From assembly GCA_034189505.1 (NCBI GenBank), contig JAXHUR010000060.1, forward strand, positions 1-20,681: DNA of 20,681 bases, read 5' to 3'. Each line of letters opens with the position of its first letter. Within the stretch, counting starts at the first letter, position 1. The translations under genes and the position numbers were made by a program. The notes below the pieces were generated by a model that saw nothing but the letters and a program-made list of their open reading frames with translations, ran no database searches and was not told where the DNA came from. The DNA is from Geoalkalibacter_A sp034189505 (lineage in GTDB: Bacteria; Desulfobacterota; Desulfuromonadia; Desulfuromonadales; Geoalkalibacteraceae). Positions 14,924 through 20,681 of the stretch are shown here, one piece after another.

Positions 14924-15853
14924 ATGACCATAAACATTGATTTTACCGGCGTATTTCCGATCCTTGCCACCCCTTTCGACAAGAGCGAGGACCTCAACCT
15001 GGAGGACCTGGACCGTATGGTGCGCTTCATGGCGGAGACGGGGGTCGACGGGGTGACCATACTCGGCGTGCTCGGTGAAGCGCACCGTCTCACGGACAGG
15101 GAGCGCGAAACCGCCATCCGCACCGCCGTGGCGGCGGCGGGATCGATGCCGGTGGTGGTCGGCGCCAGTCACCGCGGAACCCGGGCCGCTCTGGAGCTGA
15201 GTGTAATGGCCAGCGAGCTGGGAGCGGGCGCGGTCATGATCACTCCCCACGCGGAACCGGCGATGACGGAGGCCCGAATTTTCGAACACTACGCCTGCGT
15301 CGCCGACGGGTGCGGCCTGCCCATTGTGGTGCAGGATCATCCAGCCTCCACGGGAGTGCAGATGCCGGTTCCGCTGCTCTTGAAACTGGCGGCGGAGATT
15401 CAAAGTGTCGCCTGCTTCAAGGAGGAGGCGGTGCCTACCGCGCCGAAGATCAGGGCTTTAAAAGCAGGTCTTGGGCGCCCGGTATCGATCCTCACCGGCC
15501 TCGGCGGCTTGTATGGTCTGTTCGATCTCGAAGCGGGCAGCGACGGTTTCATGACGGGATTCGCTTTCCCGGAAGTGCTGCAGGCGATGGTCGCTGCTGC
15601 TCGCGCCGGAGAGGCGGAGGAAGTGGCGCGGATTTACCAGCGATTCCTGCCGCTGATCGTCTTCGAGCAGCAACCGGGAGTGGCGGTGCGTAAAGACCTG
15701 CTGCGCCGTCGGGGGCTTCTTTCCAGCCCAGCGGTACGCCATCCCGGCGGGGGCCTGCCGCCGGGCGCGGCATCAGATCTCGAGAGCATCGTCGCGCGGG
15801 TACTGCCGGGAGTCGATCTCACCCGCACGCTTGAAGTTGCCGCTCTTTGTTGA
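14924..15853 (+). CDS. DapA-family (dihydrodipicolinate synthase/N-acetylneuraminate lyase superfamily) aldolase or dehydratase, divergent
   Basis: The 309-residue protein is a TIM-barrel enzyme of the class I lyase group that forms a Schiff base with a 2-oxo acid. The Schiff-base lysine is K166 in VACFKEEAV. Key DapA residues differ: the GTTGE loop is GVLGE (48-52), so both threonines are lost, and the tyrosine of the usual YNVP..TG motif is replaced (VVQDHPASTG, Q137). It is therefore unlikely to make lysine precursors and is probably a catabolic aldolase, lyase or dehydratase. Its place between a TRAP transporter and a symporter suggests it cleaves or dehydrates the imported compound. The ATG at 14924 has AAGGGA about 7 bases upstream; a GTG at 14879 would add 15 residues without support. 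The substrate is unknown. Confidence 0.88.
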   Translation: MTINIDFTGVFPILATPFDKSEDLNLEDLDRMVRFMAETGVDGVTILGVLGEAHRLTDRERETAIRTAVAAAGSMPVVVGASHRGTRAALELSVMASELGAGAVMITPHAEPAMTEARIFEHYACVADGCGLPIVVQDHPASTGVQMPVPLLLKLAAEIQSVACFKEEAVPTAPKIRALKAGLGRPVSILTGLGGLYGLFDLEAGSDGFMTGFAFPEVLQAMVAAARAGEAEEVARIYQRFLPLIVFEQQPGVAVRKDLLRRRGLLSSPAVRHPGGGLPPGAASDLESIVARVLPGVDLTRTLEVAALC

Positions 15854-15922
15854 TATTCAGGGGCGTCGCTCCTTGCACGGTGCTGATGTCTCGACCTTGA
15901 ACTTCATTTCCTAAGGGCATCC

Positions 15923-17308
15923 ATGCAGACGGACCCGGGGTTCCTATTCGCCTTTCTCATCGCTATGGGCGGCATGCTCTGGCTCGCTGTCGCAGGTTCC
16001 GGCCGGGTCAACAGCGGGGCCGATTTCTCCCTGGCCGGCCGTCGCGCAGGACCGTGGAAAGTTTCCGGGGCGATCATGGGTACCCTGGTGGGCGGCGCAT
16101 CCACCGTAGGTACCGCGCAGCTCGCTTTTCTGTTCGGGCTTTCCGCCTGGTGGTTCACTCTCGGCGCCGGACTTGCCTGCCTCTTCCTGGGCCTTTTTCT
16201 GGCTGTGCCCCTGCGTCGCAGCGAAGTTGAGACCATTCCCCAGTTCATTTCCCGCTACCACGGGGAGCGGATGCGCAAAGCGGCGAGTCTCTTTTCGGCT
16301 TTCGGCATGTTCATCCACATTGTGGCCCAGCTGCTCGCCGGCGGGGCGATCCTCTCTTCCCTGTTCGGGCTCTCGCTCAAACAGGGTGCACTGGGCGCTA
16401 CGGTCATCGTTGCCCTGGTGACCTGGCGCGGCGGCATGCCGGGGGCGGGAACGCTGGGACTGGTCAAGCTCTTTTTCCTTTACCTGATCATGGTGGGTGC
16501 CGGGATGGCCGCTTTTGACCTGAGCGGCGGCTGGTCCGGCCTGCGCCAGGATTTTCCTGAATTTCCCTGGTTCAGCCTGTTCGGCTATGGAAGGGCGGAA
16601 GGGCTTTCCGACTTGGTATCGATGCTGGTCGGGGTCGTCTCGACGCAGACCTACCTGCAGGCGGTTTTCTCCGCCCGCGATGTGCGCGCCGGGCGGCGCG
16701 GGGCGTTGATCTGCGCCGTCCTGATCCCGCCTCTGGGCCTGTTCGGCATTGCCATCGGCCTTTTCATGCGCCAGAGCGCGCCCGGTCTCGACAGCGCGCG
16801 GGCGCTGCCGCAGTTTCTGCTTGAACACATGTCGCCAACCTTTGCCGGTCTCGGCTTCGCCGCACTGCTGATTGCTGTAGTGGGAACCGCATCGGGCCTC
16901 ACGCTCGGGGTCGGGACCACCCTGAAAAGCGATCTTTTCGCACGTGTCGGCGACCAGCGCTCGGACCTACGCTTCGCCCGGGTACTGACCTTGGTCACTA
17001 TCGTGCTGGCGCTAACGCTGGTGCTGTTCAATCTGGGATCGGCAATCATGGCATGGAGCTTCCTCTCCATGGGCCTGCGCGGTGCCACTCTGTGTCTGCC
17101 CCTCCTTGCTGCGGTGTTTCTGGGTGATCGGACCTCCCCCCTCGGCGGTGGGCTGTCCATCCTGTTTGCCCCTTTGGCGGTGGTCGCCGTCGGACTGTCC
17201 GATTTTACGCAGGCTCCGCCTCTCTTTGTCGGCCTGGGGGTGTCGGTGTGCGCGTTTGGCGCTGGTTTTCTGTGTGACCGCTTTCGTTCCGCTGGTCTTA
17301 ATCGATAG
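15923..17308 (+). CDS. Sodium:solute symporter family (SSS) transporter
   Basis: This 461-residue integral membrane protein has about a dozen hydrophobic helices. The N-terminal segment FSLAGRRAGPWKVSGAIMGTLVGGASTVGTAQLAF is the SSS signature region that surrounds the sodium site in PutP and vSGLT relatives. Further in, AALLIAVVGTASGLTLGVGTTLKSDLF matches the conserved helix-8 region. It lies 69 bases after the lyase gene with AAGGG about 6 bases before its ATG, and no promoter with correct spacing was seen between them, so it should belong to the sigma-54 operon. It would be a second, sodium-driven uptake route next to the TRAP system, perhaps for the same compound, a related one, or a breakdown product. 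It is slightly shorter than PutP (about 500). Confidence 0.9.
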   Translation: MQTDPGFLFAFLIAMGGMLWLAVAGSGRVNSGADFSLAGRRAGPWKVSGAIMGTLVGGASTVGTAQLAFLFGLSAWWFTLGAGLACLFLGLFLAVPLRRSEVETIPQFISRYHGERMRKAASLFSAFGMFIHIVAQLLAGGAILSSLFGLSLKQGALGATVIVALVTWRGGMPGAGTLGLVKLFFLYLIMVGAGMAAFDLSGGWSGLRQDFPEFPWFSLFGYGRAEGLSDLVSMLVGVVSTQTYLQAVFSARDVRAGRRGALICAVLIPPLGLFGIAIGLFMRQSAPGLDSARALPQFLLEHMSPTFAGLGFAALLIAVVGTASGLTLGVGTTLKSDLFARVGDQRSDLRFARVLTLVTIVLALTLVLFNLGSAIMAWSFLSMGLRGATLCLPLLAAVFLGDRTSPLGGGLSILFAPLAVVAVGLSDFTQAPPLFVGLGVSVCAFGAGFLCDRFRSAGLNR

Positions 17309-17328
17309 CGCGGAGGGTCTTTTCCCTT

Positions 17329-17595
17329 TAACAGGCCGTTGAAAAACTAACCGGGAGCTGGCCTTTACGCTCCCGAGAGCGATTTTTCGATCTTTGACAA
17401 CCTGTGTTTTTCGTTGGTTCCGGGCAGAATCCCTTCGTTTTGGTGCTTGTTGGCGCCGTTTTTTGGAATCAACAGGCGGATTTGTCCCTTTTTCAGCCTG
17501 TCTGTGGTGGCCAATAATTTCCGCAGTCCTTCGACGAAGATCGGAACATCATAACCCTTGTCACCGCCGATCGTTATCCGGTTTGTCCTGGCAGG
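17329..17595 (-). mobile_element. Degenerate insertion-sequence remnant with transposase fragment
   Basis: The minus strand at about 17515-17595 encodes ARTNRITIGGDKGYDVPIF followed by VEGLRKL. It resembles the GADKGYD.-.FV..LR segment of IS5/IS1182-like DDE transposases, where the aspartate is catalytic. No start codon, upstream domain or proper C-terminus is present. The plus-strand AACAGGCCGTTGAAAAACTA near 17331-17350 looks like an IS end; similar ends occur in related genomes, which I recall but cannot check here. The piece abuts the truncated integrase at about 17600. The frame stays open to 17365 but that tail is not recognisable. Family assignment is tentative. Confidence 0.5.
17352..17387 (+). 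terminator. Candidate terminator of the TRAP/lyase/symporter operon
   Basis: CGGGAGC (17352-17358) and GCTCCCG (17369-17375) form a perfect 7-bp GC-rich stem with a 10-base loop. A TTTTT run follows at 17383-17387 after 7 other bases. It lies 43 bases past the symporter stop. It also falls within the insertion-sequence remnant, so it may be fortuitous. Confidence 0.45.
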
Positions 17596-17611
17596 TTTTC
17601 GACCATCTCCA

Positions 17612-18061
17612 GAGCCGCTTCCCCAACGTCGGGTTGATGCGACGGTCGATCTTGTACACGTCCTCGTGCCAGGTCTCCTTGTGCATGGTGGCGTGGGGAA
17701 CGTAGAACTTCTCGGCGAAGTCGACGAAGGTGAGGTCGTTGTGCTTCTGCGCCCGCTCGTCGCCCGGGTCGATGTCGCGGGCGAGCAGGGCCTTGTGCTC
17801 GCTGACCCGCTGGCGGGCGTCCTGGAGGGAAACATGTGGGAACTCCCCCAAAGTCATGCACCGTTTTCGCCCGAAATGACGATATCGATGCTGGAAAAAC
17901 TTCCGTCCTGCCTTGCTGACCCGCAGGTGCAGGCCAATGCACTCAGAGTCGGTGTACTCTGTTTCTCTGCTCCGGCTCTCGGGATCATGGGCGGGTAGGG
18001 ACTCGATGCCGCGCTTGGAAAATGGAAATCGACGGGATTGTGGGCGAGTGTTGTTTTGCAT
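17612..18061 (-). pseudogene. Truncated P4-type tyrosine integrase (N-terminal arm-binding domain only)
   Basis: About 150 codons are recognisable on the minus strand. They give the arm-DNA-binding domain of P4-like integrases (DUF4102 type): SKRGIESLPAHDPESR, then GLHLRVSKAGRKFFQHRYR and MTLGEFPHVSLQDARQRVSE. The start of the core-binding domain (TFVDFAEKFYVPHATM..TW..DVYKIDRRINPTLGKRL) follows. Similarity stops near 17612 and the whole catalytic domain with its R-H-R-Y residues is missing; a transposase fragment in another frame follows. The in-frame ATG (18061) is 26 bases from a good AAGGAGG (18088-18094), because a 19-base duplication has placed a second, out-of-frame ATG (18080) at the proper distance. 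The gene cannot make a recombinase. It marks an old genomic island beside tRNA-Pro. Confidence 0.85.
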
Positions 18062-18082
18062 GTCGAGTGTTGTTTTGCATGT
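18045..18082. repeat. Perfect 19-bp tandem duplication at the integrase start
   Basis: The 19-mer CGAGTGTTGTTTTGCATGT occurs twice head to tail (18045-18063 and 18064-18082). On the minus strand each copy carries an ATGCAAAACAACACTCG. Since 19 is not a multiple of three, the ATG at the right distance from AAGGAGG now opens a frame that stops after about 31 codons, while the ATG in the integrase frame is displaced. Confidence 0.9.
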
Positions 18083-18255
18083 CGTGTCCTCCTTTTCTTC
18101 GGTCAATCTTTTCTGCTTTTTTTCTGTCCAGAGTCTTAGGAATCCGGTGCGCTACTGAAAGAGTCCCAGCGGCGACAATATAATGTTTCTTTTTCGGCTT
18201 AAACTCCGGCCCCCCTCCGGTCCGGATCTCAGATTTTAAAAATGTGCTCGGATAC

Positions 18256-18324
18256 CCCGGGATTCCCGGACCGGCAGTTATAGAAATCAGCTTTTTTTGG
18301 AAAAGTCGGTTCGGGAAACCCGGG
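18256..18324. repeat. Imperfect 20-bp inverted repeat made of smaller CCGGG palindromes
   Basis: Bases 18256-18275 pair with 18305-18324 at 19 of 20 positions (two G-U, one A-A mismatch) around a 29-base middle that holds seven T. Each arm is itself palindromic, for example CCGGGATTCCCGG at 18257-18269. A further palindrome TCCGGTCCGGA lies just to the left, near 18220-18230, and CCCGG-N5-CCGGG (18319-18333) overlaps the right arm. The cluster lies just past the stop of the DUF2787-like pseudogene. It could be a REP-like element, an attachment-type structure, or a weak terminator. Confidence 0.6.
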
Positions 18325-18333
18325 AAGTCCGGG

Positions 18334-18603
18334 TCAAGTTTTCTCTACCGCCACCGTGTAGACGCCCAGCTCGTGGTAGGCCAGAATGTTCGCCTGCCAC
18401 AGCTCGAAGAGTTCCCGACCGTCGGGGTCGACGCTGATTCACACATGATGGAAACCGCCTCCCTCGGGGCAATAGGTCGGATCACGAAAGGTGAGAGTCG
18501 CGCCGGTCTTCTTCGGGGTTCTTGCCTTTTCCATCTGTTCTTCGAGAATCCGGATCAGTCCTGGCGAGAGGGGAAACGGGCGCGATGTTTTGTCGATGTG
18601 CAT
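18334..18603 (-). pseudogene. DUF2787-like gene remnant with in-frame stop
   Basis: The minus strand from ATG 18603 reads 89 sensible codons interrupted by one TGA (18439-18441). Recognisable parts are PFPLSPGLIRILEEQMEKA, then LTFRDPTYCPEGGGFHHV-stop-ISVDPDG and RELFELWQANILAYHELGVY, ending TVAVEKT. From memory, DUF2787 proteins carry FRDP.Y..E.GGFHPVEI near the start and GRELF..W..N...Y...GVY.V.V at the end, with about 50 residues between. Here the two join at DPDG/RELF, which suggests an internal deletion as well as the stop. DUF2787 genes often sit on genomic islands, but their function is unknown. The family call needs a profile search; the coherent frame around a stop is directly visible. 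Confidence 0.6.
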
Positions 18604-18874
18604 GGCGAAAACTGCTTATCTCCGGGGAGGGCCGATTCAAAGGATCAACTGATGGAGGTCGAAGGCGCGGCCACCGCACGAGACTTCTCTCCAGGGTCCG
18701 CCCCTGTCCCTTCCCTTCCTGGACAGCCTCCTAGCCCGCGAGAAATCGGTTGAAATTCAACAAGAAAAGAATGTTCGACCGTTTGGCCACCGGTTCGCCC
18801 GGAGGCGACGCCGAGAAGCCAATTGAAACAAGGAATCTCGCACGCGGACCGGAGATGGACCGGAGGCACCAATG

Positions 18875-18907
18875 AAAAAGCCCCACCCTCCAACCGGAGA
18901 GTGGGGC
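18875..18907 (-). terminator. Rho-independent terminator of tRNA-Pro
   Basis: Bases 18880-18891 pair with 18896-18907 over 12 pairs (one G-U) around a 4-base loop, and on the minus strand TTTTT follows (18875-18879). It starts 29 bases past the tRNA CCA end. Between this and the DUF2787-like remnant (18604-18874) I see nothing I can support. Confidence 0.9.
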
Positions 18908-18936
18908 AAATCTTTTGAAAAATAAAGAGAAAGATA

Positions 18937-19013
<77 letters not shown>

Positions 19014-19044
19014 ACATTGATCCGTCAGCTTAACGCGGCTGGTA

Positions 19045-19073
19045 GAAATAGCATGATTGATCTGGAAAAGCAA
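19045..19073 (-). promoter_or_regulatory. Candidate tRNA-Pro promoter
   Basis: On the minus strand TTGCTT (19068-19073) is followed after 17 bases by TATTTC (19045-19050), preceded by TGC as in an extended -10. It lies 31 bases before the tRNA 5' end. Matches to consensus are modest, and the tRNA might also be read from the moeA transcript. Confidence 0.35.
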
Positions 19074-19101
19074 GCGTTTTCCCGGGCGAAAAAGCACAGA
19101 A

Positions 19102-20343
19102 TTACGGCTCTGATTGCTGAGGTACCGTCTCTTGAAGACTCTGTCCGGGGGGCAGTCTCAGCAGCAGCACTTCCACCGTGGTTCCGGCGGCGATGGCGGG
19201 GCTCTCAGCGGGAACGGGCAGCAGGGCCTGAGCGCCCTGCAGGCTGCGATTCTGTCCCGAACTCTGCCGTGACGACGGGTTGAAATGATAGCTGCCTTGA
19301 TCTTCGTGCAGGGTCCCCCATAAAAATCGCTGGCGTTTCTCTCCGCCGTCAATGGCGGTGCTGAGGGTGACTTTAAGACGGGGGGGGAGTGGGTCCCGGA
19401 ATCCAGCCATGCGGCGCAGGGCGGGACGCACGAAGAGTTCGAAGGTGGAGGCCGATGAGGCCGGGTTGCCGGGCAGGCCGAAGACCGCTGTTTTGCCGGC
19501 GGTGCCGAACAGGACCGGTTTGCCGGGTTTGATTTTAACTTTCCAGAAGATTGGGGAAAAGCCGTGCTGCCCCAGGGCGTCCTGCACCAGGTCGCGGTCG
19601 CCGACTGAGACGCCGCCGGTAGTGATCAGCACGTCGAGCCGCAGCCCGGCGGCGATTTTGTCGCCGAGATCGCGTTGCTCATCCCGGGCAATCCCCAGCG
19701 GCAGAACATGGCAGCCCTCCTCGCGCAGCCGAGCGGCGAGCAGATAGGTGTTGGAATTAATGATCTGGCCCGGTCCCGGCGGTGCCCCGAGTTCGACCAG
19801 CTCATCGCCGGTGGCCAACAGGGCAACACGTGGGCGGGGATAAACCTGAACGGTCGATATGCCGGCAGTGGCGAGAAGGGCGATTTCTCCGGCATAGAGG
19901 GGAGTTCCGGGTGAAAGGAGGGGTTCTCCCTCCTCGAATTCCTCGCCCCTGCGGCGGATATGCTGTCCCGGCCCGGGAGTTTTGCTTAAGTGAATACGGT
20001 CATCTTCGACCTCGGCCTCTTCCATCGGCACCACCGTATCGCAGCCTGCGGGAATGGGGGCACCGGTCATGATGCGCACCGCCTCTCCCTCGGAAATCGC
20101 CTGGGTAAAAGGGCGACCGGCGGGAACAAACCCCACCACCCGCAGCTCACTGCCCGCCGTCAGGCCCGTCCCCTTCAGGGCGAATCCGTCCATGGCTGAA
20201 TTGTCGACCGGGGGCATGGCCCAGCGGGCGCGAACCGGCGCCGCAAGAACGCGACCCAGAGCGTTTTCTATGGTTTCCTCCACGGGGGGGAGGACTTTAA
20301 CGGTGTCGATGACTCGGTGAATGGCCTCATCGTAGGTGATCAT
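19102..20343 (-). CDS. moeA: Molybdopterin molybdenumtransferase MoeA
   Basis: This 413-residue cytoplasmic enzyme inserts molybdate into adenylylated molybdopterin, the last step of molybdenum cofactor synthesis. Family landmarks occur in order: PPVDNSAMDGFAL (45-56), then IMTGAPIPAGCDTVVPMEE (91-109), RRRGEEFEEGE, LLATGDELVELG (175-186), INSNTYLLAA, TTGGVSVGDRDLV (241-253) and VFGLPGNPASSASTFELFVRP (288-307). The active-site aspartates in MDGFA (D52), TGDEL (D180) and VGDRD are present. Length matches E. coli MoeA (411). GGGAG lies about 9 bases before the ATG. The neighbouring gene on the minus strand is tRNA-Pro and no other cofactor gene is in the window. In this kind of organism it would supply molybdo- or tungsto-enzymes. 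Confidence 0.97.
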   Translation of the reverse strand: MITYDEAIHRVIDTVKVLPPVEETIENALGRVLAAPVRARWAMPPVDNSAMDGFALKGTGLTAGSELRVVGFVPAGRPFTQAISEGEAVRIMTGAPIPAGCDTVVPMEEAEVEDDRIHLSKTPGPGQHIRRRGEEFEEGEPLLSPGTPLYAGEIALLATAGISTVQVYPRPRVALLATGDELVELGAPPGPGQIINSNTYLLAARLREEGCHVLPLGIARDEQRDLGDKIAAGLRLDVLITTGGVSVGDRDLVQDALGQHGFSPIFWKVKIKPGKPVLFGTAGKTAVFGLPGNPASSASTFELFVRPALRRMAGFRDPLPPRLKVTLSTAIDGGEKRQRFLWGTLHEDQGSYHFNPSSRQSSGQNRSLQGAQALLPVPAESPAIAAGTTVEVLLLRLPPGQSLQETVPQQSEP

Positions 20344-20466
20344 GGCGTGGTCTCCCGCTGTTCTGCCAGGGATTGCTGTGAAATGGCGTATTCCTTATTC
20401 AACTGAAATTATGGCCTGTTCCTGTTGTTTTCTGGATGTTGGCCATGGAAAAGATACGGCAATTCG

Positions 20467-20495
20467 AGTATAGTCGGGCGGGAAACAGCCCGCAA
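20467..20495 (-). promoter_or_regulatory. Candidate moeA promoter
   Basis: On the minus strand TATACT (20467-20472, five of six matches) lies 17 bases downstream of TTGCGG (20490-20495, three of six). The transcript would have a leader of roughly 115 bases. I could not match the leader to the molybdenum cofactor riboswitch by eye. Confidence 0.4.
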
Positions 20496-20637
20496 TAAAT
20501 CCCTGCGGTTTTGTGTGTTCTGCCTGTGCATCGCCTGAAGTGTGCAGGCGGCATCTTAAACCCGGATTATTCATGAAAACTTCTGCTGCAACCGCCAATT
20601 GCCCGCCATCTCAAGCCGTGCTCGCTCTTTGCGCTTC

Positions 20638-20656
20638 GACGTACTGTGAGTACGTC
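20638..20656. repeat. REP-like perfect palindrome
   Basis: GACGTACT-GTG-AGTACGTC is a perfect 8-bp inverted repeat with a 3-base loop. It is set in a block (about 20603-20681) starting GCCATCTCAAGCCGTGCTCG. The block resembles dispersed intergenic repeats I recall from Geobacter-like genomes, which cannot be confirmed from one copy. Confidence 0.6.
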
Positions 20657-20681
20657 TGCAGGGCAAATCCCTGTGCCAGGC

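Larger units (their letters stand above)
20344..20681. other. Gene-free region upstream of moeA to the right edge
   Basis: This 338-base stretch holds a candidate moeA promoter, a small GCGGG/CCCGC hairpin (20478-20482 with 20489-20493) and a REP-like palindrome at the far right. A plus-strand ATG at 20573 opens a frame that runs off the edge, but it reads through the repeat and has no recognisable protein character. No complete gene is supported. Confidence 0.5.

Noticed and set aside
15862..15876. Sigma-54-like GG...GC before the symporter gene
   Set aside because: The GG-to-GC distance is 11 bases instead of 10, which normally abolishes function.
20573..20681. Plus-strand open frame running off the right edge
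   Set aside because: It reads through a palindromic repeat and shows no protein family character or clear ribosome site.

Overview
The window looks like a chromosomal segment from a GC-rich Gram-negative bacterium, most likely a Desulfuromonadota (Geobacter/Desulfuromonas-like) relative. That placement is inference from gene style: an Rrf2 regulator of the MLSRKAKYGL type, a sigma-54 two-component system, a TAXI-type TRAP transporter, RND efflux with an outer-membrane channel, and a CCA-encoding tRNA-Pro next to moeA. No rRNA or other phylogenetic marker is present, so it stays tentative.

Region 1 (1-7028, all minus strand). The left edge holds the first 29 codons of an Rrf2-family regulator. 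A repeat-rich intergenic stretch and a strong hairpin follow. Then comes a complete multidrug efflux operon, transcribed right to left in the order TetR repressor, periplasmic adaptor, RND pump, outer-membrane channel. A TTGACA promoter precedes the TetR gene, with a GTCAGTCAGT repeat directly downstream of the -10, which suggests autoregulation of the whole operon.

Region 2 (7514-17308, all plus strand). This is the most interesting part. A membrane histidine kinase, an NtrC-type sigma-54 activator and a periplasmic ABC-type binding protein form a tightly coupled set, with no ABC permease or ATPase beside them. They are followed by a TAXI-type TRAP binding protein and a fused TRAP membrane subunit, then a divergent DapA-family lyase/aldolase and a sodium:solute symporter. 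A well-spaced sigma-54 promoter (TGGCAT-N5-TTGCT) lies directly before the TRAP binding protein. Two similar 15-bp elements lie 21 bp apart about 55-90 bp upstream of it and are a plausible activator site. My reading is a three-component sensing system that switches on uptake and catabolism of an unknown, probably carboxylated, substrate.

Region 3 (17329-18907). This is a decayed mobile-element scar: an insertion-sequence remnant, an N-terminal integrase fragment whose start region carries a 19-bp tandem duplication, a palindrome cluster, and a DUF2787-like pseudogene with an in-frame stop. It lies on the 3' side of a tRNA-Pro(CGG) gene, the usual target for such integrases.

Region 4 (18937-20681). 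tRNA-Pro with its own terminator, then moeA (molybdenum cofactor synthesis), both on the minus strand, then an upstream region with a candidate promoter and a REP-like palindrome at the right edge.
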